This document shows positions 1 to 8,015 of a DNA stretch of 64,000 nt, piece by piece (position 1 is the first letter of the stretch; each line of letters opens with the position of its first letter). The translations under genes and the position numbers were made by a program. The notes under the pieces were generated by a model. That model ran no database searches and was not told the origin of the DNA. It worked only from the letters and a program-made list of their open reading frames with translations. Location of the stretch: contig NC_027860.1 in assembly GCF_000187245.1 (NCBI RefSeq), forward strand, positions 62,001 through 126,000. Direction: 5' to 3'. The DNA comes from Ogataea parapolymorpha DL-1. Taxonomy: Eukaryota > Ascomycota > Pichiomycetes > Pichiales > Pichiaceae.

Positions 1-127
1 AGCTGAGCCCTTTCTGCTCTACGAGCTGCGAAAAAACCGCCTCCGCCATAGGCGAGCGACAACTGCTGGTTAGCTGGCCAATAGCGTGTACTTACATGTT
101 TCCTGTGCAAACGAAGGCCACCTTCAT
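1..127 (-). CDS. LTP1: Low-molecular-weight protein tyrosine phosphatase, 5' part, two exons
   Basis: Only the 5' end is in the window. Exon 1 (127-96) encodes MKVAFVCTGN. A 33-nt intron (95-63) interrupts the next Ile codon, and exon 2 (62-1) continues ICRSPMAEAVFSQLVEQKG. Joined, this is the LMW-PTP active-site loop C-x5-R-S followed by the family's PMAE helix. The family dephosphorylates phosphotyrosine on cytosolic proteins. The ATG at 127 has no longer in-frame alternative, and only 47 bp separate it from the RTT103 stop. The rest of the gene lies to the left. Identity rests on the P-loop motif, which is very characteristic. Confidence 0.85.
63..95 (-). other. LTP1: 33-nt spliceosomal intron in LTP1
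   Basis: On the minus strand the donor is GTAAGT (95-90), the branch motif is GCTAAC and the acceptor is the second CAG of CAGCAG, ending at 63. Using this acceptor restores the conserved NICRS sequence. The first CAG would insert a Ser and break the loop. At 33 nt the intron is far shorter than usual yeast introns. Confidence 0.8.
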
Positions 128-174
128 GTAAAGCTAAATAAATAAAAAATTATTCGTCGATCGACGCGTCGTAT

Positions 175-1257
175 TTATTGCAATTTGCTCAGCAGAGCAT
201 TGAGATCTACATTAACAGGAATCTCCTGGCGTTTGGCAGGCGGCTCTTCCTCGTCCTCTGGAGCGGACCGTTTGCTTTCGGCCGTAAAGCTGGAGATGAA
301 ATCCGAAGGAGTCTCGTAGGTGGGAACATCGTTGTCCTGTGCTTCATCTCCATTACCGTAGCTAGGAATCTCATCCCCATTGCTGTAGCCAGGCACATCC
401 TCCTCGTCCTCGTCACCTTTGTATGTGGGAAGCTCTTCGTCGTCATCGTCGTTATTGAGGGTGTTCTCGATCTCTGTCTTACGCTGTTGAGCAGAATTTT
501 TGATCGAATCCAATTTCTCCAGTTTCGTTTGATCGAGGTTTATCCAGTCTCGCTGGACCTGAATTAGAGATTCGAGACTAGCGATGAGTTTTTCTCTCAA
601 CTCTGTCTGGTTTTTGATGCTAGTTTCCAACGCTTCGCTGCCTTTCACAAGCCCTTCCAGTTGACCGACCAGGATGTGCGGTTCAGGAAGATTTTCCGCT
701 TTTAAGGTGCTCTGGTACGTTTCCGAGAGACTGGCAAATTTTGTGCTTGTGGCAGAGGATATCTGTTTTAAATGGTCATACTGAAGAGCCGCCTCGATCA
801 GTTCTGAAGGACATTTCTGATAAGCAGCAGGCTCCGTCTGATGAGTTTTGTGCTGCGCGAGGGTCTGTGCCGGTTGCTGTCCTATGAGGTTCATTAGCTT
901 ATTCACGTAATCGCTGGGATAGATATTTCTATCTTTCCAGACCTGGAGAACTTTAAGGAACTTGGGTCTGTCTGCACCTGGATTAATCTGTTGGAGCACT
1001 TGTGGGAGCACTTTCTTAAATCCCTCCGTGAAGCCTGCGTTTCTGGGATCTTTGCGGCTCAATTGGACAATGTCGTTGGCCAAGTAGAATAATGTTAATT
1101 TGTTTGGCTGAGACGTTATTTCCTTGACCCACAGATCCACAATGGTGGAAGCCTCCCGATAATGAAACATAATCCATTGTGAGGTCGTCTGGATGCTTTG
1201 CTGCGTGGGAACCAGCGCTGCAAGCTTGACTTTGGCACGATCCACGGAAAAGCTCAT
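175..1257 (-). CDS. RTT103: RNA polymerase II CTD-interacting domain protein, Rtt103-like
   Basis: 360 aa. The N-terminal ~130 residues form a CID (RPR) domain: LAALVPTQQSIQTTSQWIMF, then TLFYLANDIVQLSRKD and the DRPKFLKVLQVWKDRNIY helix. A coiled-coil stretch follows at about 190-265, then an acidic, low-complexity tail rich in D/E, Y and P (DDDDEELPTYKGDEDEE). In yeast, Rtt103 binds Ser2-phosphorylated Pol II CTD and helps recruit the Rat1 exonuclease for termination. Length and domain order fit Rtt103/RPRD. The ATG at 1257 starts directly at the CID. The gene is divergent from CLC1 and tandem with LTP1. Confidence 0.85.
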   Translation of the reverse strand: MSFSVDRAKVKLAALVPTQQSIQTTSQWIMFHYREASTIVDLWVKEITSQPNKLTLFYLANDIVQLSRKDPRNAGFTEGFKKVLPQVLQQINPGADRPKFLKVLQVWKDRNIYPSDYVNKLMNLIGQQPAQTLAQHKTHQTEPAAYQKCPSELIEAALQYDHLKQISSATSTKFASLSETYQSTLKAENLPEPHILVGQLEGLVKGSEALETSIKNQTELREKLIASLESLIQVQRDWINLDQTKLEKLDSIKNSAQQRKTEIENTLNNDDDDEELPTYKGDEDEEDVPGYSNGDEIPSYGNGDEAQDNDVPTYETPSDFISSFTAESKRSAPEDEEEPPAKRQEIPVNVDLNALLSKLQ

Positions 1258-1713
1258 AAATAAATGCTGAATATTTTTTTGGTTCTGAGCCCTAGAATAT
1301 AATAAGACGCGGTAGCAAATTGCGGTGTCCGTATGGAAGTGCGGACGTTAGGCAATGGAGCCGCCAAGCAGACATCACAAGAATTGTTTCAGCTTTGCAA
1401 CGGTGGCTCCGAAAGCAGGTACCACGATGACAGTTCGCAATTAACCACAGATCTGCTAAAAATCAAAACTCACCCAGGTCCACCGGTGTGGAAATCTCTA
1501 GCACAGCCAGATCATACCGTGCTATTCAGCTGACTGAGTTCGGTGTCTTCATCCAATTCTCTCCCCCACCTATGGATATCTTCCTGCTTATTTGCGTCTC
1601 CTGCTTCTTGCCCAAACATGCTACCAAATGTTTCTCTACACCTGTGCACCAGAATATATCCAAATAAACTCTTGCTCACTTTGAACAACACACAGAAAAC
1701 AAGTGCTACAACG
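1258..1713. other. Divergent promoter region RTT103/CLC1
   Basis: 456 bp without a convincing gene. A 66-codon ORF (1333-1533, +) has no recognisable features. An A/T-rich TATA-like stretch (aatatatccaaataaac) at about 1653-1669 lies about 50 bp before the CLC1 ATG. Confidence 0.5.
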
Positions 1714-2367
1714 ATGGCAGACAAGTTCCCCGAATTAGAAGGCATTGACGGCACCGACGTGGCCGACAGCGGAGACTTTCTGAAGCGCGAAAAGGAACTT
1801 TTGGGCAACGAATTCGCAACGGAACAAGACAAGATCGCAGAGGATGACGACGATTTCGACGATTTTAAGAGCCAATTCCCTGAGGTGTCAACTAATGCCA
1901 ATGACGTTGCTCCTGAGGTAGAGAGCGAGGAGGAACCAAAGGAGGCCATTTTTGAGGAGCCAGTGACCAACAAGTTTGCTAATCTGAATCTGGAAGAGAG
2001 TGTCCACATCCAAGAGTGGCGAAAGGCCAGAGAGCTGGAGATCGCCAAGAGAGACGAGCTGGCCGCAAAGAAATTGGAGGATATCAAGAAGGAGGCCGAA
2101 AAGGCCATTGACGACTTCTACGAGAACTACAACAACAAGAAGGACGAAGCCGTGGAGGCCACTCGCAGAGAGGAGGCCGAGTTTTTGGAGAAGAGAGACA
2201 GATTCCTTGAGAGAGGAACGGTCTGGGACCGTGTGGTGGAGCTTCTGAGCCTGACCAAGAATTCCAACGCTTCGGATCTTGCGGGCTACAGAGACAAGTC
2301 CAAGTTCAGAGACTTACTGATGTCGTTAAAAGGCAAGGAGGACGTTCCCGGGGCGGCTGGATATTAG
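1714..2367 (+). CDS. CLC1: Clathrin light chain
   Basis: 217 aa starting MADKFPELEG. A longer open frame runs upstream to 1543, but the added residues look like translated leader, while the acidic start after 1714 matches clathrin light chains. The N-terminal half is acidic (EDDDDFDDFKSQFPE). It is followed by the conserved EWRKARELEIAKRDE heavy-chain-binding helix with long coiled-coil (about 95-175), and then a C-terminal segment with WDRVVELL. The protein binds the clathrin hub and regulates triskelion assembly and actin coupling in endocytosis and Golgi transport. Confidence 0.9.
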   Translation: MADKFPELEGIDGTDVADSGDFLKREKELLGNEFATEQDKIAEDDDDFDDFKSQFPEVSTNANDVAPEVESEEEPKEAIFEEPVTNKFANLNLEESVHIQEWRKARELEIAKRDELAAKKLEDIKKEAEKAIDDFYENYNNKKDEAVEATRREEAEFLEKRDRFLERGTVWDRVVELLSLTKNSNASDLAGYRDKSKFRDLLMSLKGKEDVPGAAGY

Positions 2368-2512
2368 TTACATATATAACTAGACGTATCTACATGTGAG
2401 ATGGTGTATTTTGACCTAATTCTAGCTTCTTCTGTCGGCTTTAAAGGCCGCGCCGCGATTACCTAAGAGCGGCGAAAATGGGAAAAAATTGATAGAAGTA
2501 TTCGTTTTCCCC

Positions 2513-5395
2513 ATGAATAACCAGGGGTTTGTACCTAATTCCAGGCCACCGATAGGTGCAGCTGCTGGCGGGAATCAGATAACACAGCAGGACCGAGTCC
2601 AATTTGTGAACTTCATTGTTGCGTCTATCGCCAAAATACAGGGCACAAATTTCTCACTCCAGCGAACAAAGCCTGTCGCGGAAGAGTACGAGAAGTTTGC
2701 GTTCAGCAACTCCTCTAACAAAAGGGAATACGTTGACTACTTGAAAAGCAAGATCGCTAGCATCAACCAGTCTCGCCAGAACGCCATGCAGAGACAGCAA
2801 CAACAGCAACAACAGCAGACCCAACAGACTCAGCAGCCCCAACAAGCGCAGCCCCAGATGGCCCGGCCCACCTCACAACCACAGAAAATCGACATTCAAA
2901 ACATTCCTATACCGCCATCGCTACTTGCTAAGCTCCCACCACTTTTCCCGCAAGGATATAACACATGGGCCATGATTATGCCTTTTTTTAGGCAGAAGCA
3001 AATGTCGCCGCATGACATGCAACTGATCAAAGAAGTGTATACCATGCACACGCAATTGATTCGTGCGAAACAACAGCAGGAGTTTTCGCAGATGCACAAC
3101 GCGATGCCGGGTGCCCAGGTCAACCAAGGCATGTCTGCCGGCAAACAGAACGCTCCAAACCCGCAGCAGGTTCTGATGTTGCAAAGACAACAACAGATGA
3201 AGCAGTCCATGATGCAGCAGCAGCAGCCTATGGTTACGCAGCAGCAACAGCAACAGCAGCAGCCACAGCAGCCGCAACAACCTCAACAACCACAACAACC
3301 GCAACAGCCAACTGGAATGCGTCCGGCTATAACTCCGGAACAGCTCGAAAGCTATAAAAACCAAGCATTGCAAGTGATCAAAAACCTCCAGGCTTCCAAC
3401 AAGCTGCCTCCCAACCTAACACCTGAGCAAGAGAATACATACGTCAAACGGTATCTGTTCCACCTGTTGAACAATGCGAGACAGCAGCCTAAGGTCCCGG
3501 TCACTCAGAATGGGATGCCAGTTCAGAACCAAGTGGTGCCGCAAAGCCGACCACAACAGAATGTCCCGATAAACAAACAGCAGATTCCGATTCAGCAGCA
3601 GCAAAATATGATGATGCAGATGCAACAAAACCATATGAAGGCGGCGTCTCAGGGCCAGTTCAACCCGATGTCCGCCCAATCGCAACCTGCATTGCAGGCC
3701 ATGCCCCAGAGCCAGCCTCAGCAACTGCCAACCAATCAGAACCAGAACGGCCGCACGAGTCAGAGTGGACAACAGTTTGGAAATCGTATGCCTGGTCAGC
3801 CTCTACCTCAGGGCCAGAAACCGGCAATGCAGCCTGGAGGCACTGGTCCTCGTTTATTCACGGGCGTGCAAGCAACGGAGGAGGACTGGAGACGGCTCAA
3901 GGCTATTTACCAGGAGGTTGCAGCAACGCCTATTAATCTCAAAGACCTAACGGACGAAATATCCGAGCAAGAGAAGCAGCAGATTATCAAGACAATCAAG
4001 CAGTCTCAGCAGCTCGTCCTTATATCAGAGACAATTATCATTCCTAATTTCTACATGATGACCAAGAGTTACGAGGGTACAAAAAAATTGATGTACAGTC
4101 AACTGATGATCAAACAGGTACTAGAACGACTAAAGAACGGCGGCCGCTTCTATGCTAATTACGATTTACTCACAAAGGTGCAAACGCAAATCACTAGGTT
4201 CCTTGCGTATGTGAAGGAGCAAAACTCTAAAATGCTCAAGGGCCAGCAACAGCAGCACTCTGTTTCCGTCCCAAATGCCATGTCGCAGCCAGGCATGGTG
4301 CCCCCTCAGAACCGCTATATGATGCAACAGCAGCCTGGAATGAATATGTCCACCTCTGCTTCACCTATCATGCCTCGTGTCAATACACCTCAGCAGCAGT
4401 TTATGCAGCATCCATCCATGAACATGAATGCTGGCCCAGTTCCTCAACAGTTCCAGCAGCTTTCTGAGCAGCGGCAGATGCCTATGATGGGGCAGGGTGC
4501 TGTTTCTGGCAAGATACCACCGCAGTTTATTCCTGGGCCTCCTGGGGGCATGATCCCTAACCAACAGCCGACGTCTGCCCCAGTGGTGGCAGCTGCTAAG
4601 AAGCAGCCTGTTCGGAAGAAGCCTGTCAAGCCTGCAGCCAGTTCTGCTCCTACGCCAAAGAATAAGACCATTCCCCTTACTCAACCAGGCGCTGTTCCTG
4701 CGTCGATAGGTTTGAGCTCGGCTCCGTCCGGTTCTGCTGCAAATGGGGCCCTGTCCCCTGAGGTGCAGTCGATAATGAAGGAGGCTACCGAAATGATCGG
4801 CAAGGAGGAGTCCAAGCTGCGTGCCATTGATCAGCAAAGAAACAGGCGTCGTGAGCTAGCAAGCGTGGATCCTGCGCGCTATGTGCTTGCTGTTCTCGCC
4901 GATACGCTTAACTTGCCAGAGGAGGAGAGCAAGATCTTTGAAATGGCCAAGTCTTCGTCGTCGAAGAGCCGGACCCTGAGCAGCAATGCGGCACAGGGTA
5001 ACAAGGTGCTTACTCCTTCCGCCATTTTGACTACACCTCTTCCATTTAATGTGAAGACTCCGACTTCGTTCAAGTACTACGGCTCTGCCATCACTCCGGC
5101 TAGCTACAAGGGTGGACATTGGCAGGGCAAGGTGAACGCCACTGTGATTGCTGGGGTTTTCAAAGAGGTATTCTCGATGATTCCTAAGGAAAGGCGTGAG
5201 AGCAGCCGCAACAATCTGGGCACCGGTCTTCTTGGTGACCTAAGTTCTTCCGTGTATCCTACGCCTCCTGATGAGGAGATTCAAGGCAAGCGGAAGATCG
5301 AGGATGTTGAGATTGAGAGAAAGAAGGTGAAAGTTAGCAGCGGCCCCAATGACCTGGACGACCTGGATAATCTGTGGAACTTTGATGGGTGGTGA
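2513..5395 (+). CDS. GAL11: Mediator tail subunit 15 (Gal11)
   Basis: 960 aa from the ATG at 2513. The frame is open from a TTG at 2489, which is not a eukaryotic start. The N-terminal ~90 residues (QITQQDRVQFVNFIVASIAK, then EEYEKFAFSNSSNKREYVDY) form a KIX domain, the activator-binding module of Med15. Long glutamine-rich tracts follow, with pure Q8 and QQP repeats, a middle conserved segment (LFTGVQATEEDWRRLKAIYQ), and a C-terminal Mediator-assembly region ending DDLDDLDNLWNFDGW. It works in the Mediator tail, linking activators to Pol II. Length is close to S. cerevisiae Gal11 (1081 aa). Confidence 0.92.
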   Translation: MNNQGFVPNSRPPIGAAAGGNQITQQDRVQFVNFIVASIAKIQGTNFSLQRTKPVAEEYEKFAFSNSSNKREYVDYLKSKIASINQSRQNAMQRQQQQQQQQTQQTQQPQQAQPQMARPTSQPQKIDIQNIPIPPSLLAKLPPLFPQGYNTWAMIMPFFRQKQMSPHDMQLIKEVYTMHTQLIRAKQQQEFSQMHNAMPGAQVNQGMSAGKQNAPNPQQVLMLQRQQQMKQSMMQQQQPMVTQQQQQQQQPQQPQQPQQPQQPQQPTGMRPAITPEQLESYKNQALQVIKNLQASNKLPPNLTPEQENTYVKRYLFHLLNNARQQPKVPVTQNGMPVQNQVVPQSRPQQNVPINKQQIPIQQQQNMMMQMQQNHMKAASQGQFNPMSAQSQPALQAMPQSQPQQLPTNQNQNGRTSQSGQQFGNRMPGQPLPQGQKPAMQPGGTGPRLFTGVQATEEDWRRLKAIYQEVAATPINLKDLTDEISEQEKQQIIKTIKQSQQLVLISETIIIPNFYMMTKSYEGTKKLMYSQLMIKQVLERLKNGGRFYANYDLLTKVQTQITRFLAYVKEQNSKMLKGQQQQHSVSVPNAMSQPGMVPPQNRYMMQQQPGMNMSTSASPIMPRVNTPQQQFMQHPSMNMNAGPVPQQFQQLSEQRQMPMMGQGAVSGKIPPQFIPGPPGGMIPNQQPTSAPVVAAAKKQPVRKKPVKPAASSAPTPKNKTIPLTQPGAVPASIGLSSAPSGSAANGALSPEVQSIMKEATEMIGKEESKLRAIDQQRNRRRELASVDPARYVLAVLADTLNLPEEESKIFEMAKSSSSKSRTLSSNAAQGNKVLTPSAILTTPLPFNVKTPTSFKYYGSAITPASYKGGHWQGKVNATVIAGVFKEVFSMIPKERRESSRNNLGTGLLGDLSSSVYPTPPDEEIQGKRKIEDVEIERKKVKVSSGPNDLDDLDNLWNFDGW
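2795..2818 (+). repeat. CAG/CAA polyglutamine tract in MED15
   Basis: Twenty-four bases of mixed CAG and CAA codons encode Q8. The codon mixing would dampen repeat expansion. Confidence 0.9.
3214..3309 (+). repeat. CAG/CAA and QQP-coding repeat tract in MED15
   Basis: An imperfect trinucleotide and 9-bp repeat encodes Q4, then Q8, then about six QQP units. Microsatellite-like length variation between strains is likely here. Confidence 0.9.
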
Positions 5396-5508
5396 AAAAA
5401 AAAGAAAGATCTGATTATGTAGATTTGCGATTTCTTTTTTAGACGTTTTCGCGAGGCAATAATTATTTAGTGAAAAATATCTGATTTGCATAGATAAGAG
5501 CAATCGAG

Positions 5509-7908
5509 ATGGAGGAAGGAGGGTTTATTAGAGAGCCGGAGACTAGAAGAACGTCTCGAGCGGGCACGAGAGGCCATCGCACAGGTGCTAATGGCACTTC
5601 TGGCAGAGGGCGGCGCACCACGAGGGTCAGAAATATGAGGATAGAGCCTGGCTCAAGCGACGATGATGGCGATGAGGATTTCGTTCCCGACGACAACGAC
5701 GAGGATGAGGAGTTTGTGTTTGACGTCAAGGATGAAGAAGAGGCTGAGGAGGTGCCTGAATCTGTTAAAAACGAGGAAGACGACGAGGAGATTATTGTTA
5801 TCGAGGGCACGAGTGCCACCAATGGCGATGGCGACCAGAATACAATCGATAGTGACACCCCGTTGGCAGAAGTGCCCAAAAAGCGAAAACGGGCACCTGC
5901 AGGCTCAAAACCGAAAAAGAAGAAGAACGACGGGCCCAAGCTCACGGCCCACCAACGACGGACAATGAAGCTTTACGAGTTCAACCCAGACGTGGCAGAG
6001 ACGTTCCCGCAGCTCTCCTTACTGAGTCGAAGGCCGGTTGAGAAGGCTGAGCATCCAGAGGGCATGACCATCACGCTGCTTCCGTTCCAGCTCGAAGGTC
6101 TGGCTTGGATGATCAAGCAAGAGGAGGGCGAATATCACGGTGGCATTCTTGCTGATGAGATGGGTATGGGCAAGACGATCCAGATGATTTCGTTGATGAT
6201 GCACGATCGCAGTAAGCGTCCGACGCTGGTTGTTGCGCCGACGGTGGCCTTGATCCAGTGGAAAACGGAAATTGAGAACCATGCTGGCGGCGCTCTTAAA
6301 GTCGGGCTTTTCCACGGACAGAGCCGTGCTAAGTCGCTTGAAGAGCTGGAGGAGTACGACGTTGTGATGACCACATATGCAGTGCTTGAGTCGTGCTACC
6401 GGAAGCACAAGTATGGCGTGAAGCGGAACGGTAGAACGGTTAAGGAGAAAAGCCTGCTTCACTCGAAACATTTTTACCGGGTCATTCTGGACGAGGCACA
6501 TAATATCAAGGATCGTCAGAGCTCGACGGCGCGCGCTGCAAACAATTTGAGTTGCGACAAACGATGGTGTCTTTCGGGCACGCCGTTGCAGAACAGGATC
6601 GGTGAGCTTTATTCTCTGATCCGGTTTCTGGACATTGCCCCGTTCTGCGAATATTTCTGTACCAAGTGTCCGTGTCGCTCAAAAGAGTGGATATTTCCCG
6701 ACAACAGAAACTGCTACTTTTGCGGCCACCACGGCATGCTCCACATGAATTTCTTCAACCACTTCATGCTGAAAAATATCCAGAAATATGGTCTGCAGCA
6801 AGAGGGTGAAGAGTCGTTTGAGCGGATCCAGTTACTTCTTCGCCAGATCATGCTCAGAAGAACGAAAGTGGAGCGGGCCGACGATCTGGGACTGCCTCCA
6901 AAAATCGTCGAGATTCGACGCGACTATTTCAACCCAGAAGAGAAGGACCTCTACCAGTCGCTATACTCAGACTCGAAACGGCAGTTCAACGACTACGTTG
7001 CACAAGGTGTGGTTCTGAACAACTATGCCAACATCTTTACCCTAATCACGCGGATGAGACAGCTTGCGGATCATCCGGATCTAGTTCTCAAGCGATTCAA
7101 GAAAGCACCCAAGGATCTTCTCAACAGCGGTGCCATTGTCTGCCAGCTGTGTGATGACGAAGCAGAGGAGCCGATAGAGTCCAAGTGTCACCACAAGTTT
7201 TGCCGGATCTGTATCACAGAGTACGTGGAGTCGTTCAACGGCGACAATAAGCGTCTCGAGTGTCCGGTGTGCCACATTGGGTTGAGTATTGATCTGGAGG
7301 CGCCTGCGCTGGAGATGAACCAGGAGGTCGTTGAGAAGGGCTCTATTGTGAATAGAATTGACATGGGAGGCGAATGGAAGTCTTCCACTAAAATTGAGGC
7401 CTTGATGGAAGAGTTGTACAAGTCCCGTTCCGACAGACAAACAGTTAAAAGCATTGTCTTTTCGCAGTTCACGTCCATGCTGGACCTGGTGGAGTGGCGG
7501 CTCAAAAGGGCGGGCTTTTCTATTGCGAAATTGCAGGGATCCATGACCCCCATCCAGCGTGACTCTGTGATCCAGCACTTTATGACCAACCCGTCGGTGG
7601 AGGTGTTTTTGGTGTCTTTGAAGGCCGGAGGCGTTGCTCTGAATCTTGTCGAGGCCAATCAAGTGTTTATTCTGGACAGTTGGTGGAACCCTGCTTTGGA
7701 CACGGGTCAGGCCGCAGACAGAATTCACCGGATTGGACAGCACCGGCCTATCAGAATTGTGAAGTTGGTCATCGAAGACAGTATCGAGTCGCGGATCATT
7801 GAGCTGCAACAGAAGAAGGCAGACATGGTCAAGGCCACGTTGGACCAGGACCAGAACGCGGCTAGCAGGCTATCGGCTGCTGACATGCAGTTTTTGTTCA
7901 ATAATTGA
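5509..7908 (+). CDS. RAD16: SNF2-family ATPase/RING protein of global genome repair
   Basis: 799 aa, as in S. cerevisiae Rad16 (790). An acidic, basic-patched N-terminus (to ~160) precedes the SNF2 ATPase: Walker A DEMGMGKT near residue 216 and Walker B DEAH near 328. A Cys-rich insert ([11 protein letters not shown]) follows. A C3HC4 RING finger ([11 protein letters not shown] to CPVCH, about 545-590) sits between the two helicase lobes, the typical Rad16/Rad5 arrangement. The second lobe ends with [11 protein letters not shown]. With Rad7 it scans non-transcribed DNA for lesions in nucleotide excision repair. HIS4 follows in tandem, and its Gcn4 site overlaps this stop codon. Confidence 0.92.
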   Translation: MEEGGFIREPETRRTSRAGTRGHRTGANGTSGRGRRTTRVRNMRIEPGSSDDDGDEDFVPDDNDEDEEFVFDVKDEEEAEEVPESVKNEEDDEEIIVIEGTSATNGDGDQNTIDSDTPLAEVPKKRKRAPAGSKPKKKKNDGPKLTAHQRRTMKLYEFNPDVAETFPQLSLLSRRPVEKAEHPEGMTITLLPFQLEGLAWMIKQEEGEYHGGILADEMGMGKTIQMISLMMHDRSKRPTLVVAPTVALIQWKTEIENHAGGALKVGLFHGQSRAKSLEELEEYDVVMTTYAVLESCYRKHKYGVKRNGRTVKEKSLLHSKHFYRVILDEAHNIKDRQSSTARAANNLSCDKRWCLSGTPLQNRIGELYSLIRFLDIAPFCEYFCTKCPCRSKEWIFPDNRNCYFCGHHGMLHMNFFNHFMLKNIQKYGLQQEGEESFERIQLLLRQIMLRRTKVERADDLGLPPKIVEIRRDYFNPEEKDLYQSLYSDSKRQFNDYVAQGVVLNNYANIFTLITRMRQLADHPDLVLKRFKKAPKDLLNSGAIVCQLCDDEAEEPIESKCHHKFCRICITEYVESFNGDNKRLECPVCHIGLSIDLEAPALEMNQEVVEKGSIVNRIDMGGEWKSSTKIEALMEELYKSRSDRQTVKSIVFSQFTSMLDLVEWRLKRAGFSIAKLQGSMTPIQRDSVIQHFMTNPSVEVFLVSLKAGGVALNLVEANQVFILDSWWNPALDTGQAADRIHRIGQHRPIRIVKLVIEDSIESRIIELQQKKADMVKATLDQDQNAASRLSAADMQFLFNN

Positions 7909-7912
7909 CTCA
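7906..7912 (+). promoter_or_regulatory. Gcn4/AP-1 type site upstream of HIS4
   Basis: Perfect TGACTCA whose first three bases are the TGA stop codon of RAD16. It lies 104 bp before the HIS4 ATG and just upstream of a TATATA element at 7918. Confidence 0.7.
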
Positions 7913-7987
7913 CAATGTATATAGTGATATCGTCCCATGCTACCAAAGTCGTGGCATGTCAAAAAAAAATCAAGATATTTTTCAGCT

Positions 7988-7994
7988 TGACTCA
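7988..7994 (+). promoter_or_regulatory. Second Gcn4-type site upstream of HIS4
   Basis: A second perfect TGACTCA, only about 21 bp before the chosen ATG. It may lie inside the transcribed leader, so its activity is less certain than that of the upstream copy. Confidence 0.5.
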
Positions 7995-8015
7995 CATCTC
8001 ACCGTAAATTTATCA

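Noticed and set aside
1333..1533. 66-codon ORF between RTT103 and CLC1
   Set aside because: It starts with ATG, but the protein shows no family, no membrane or signal features, and lies in a divergent promoter. No support beyond length.
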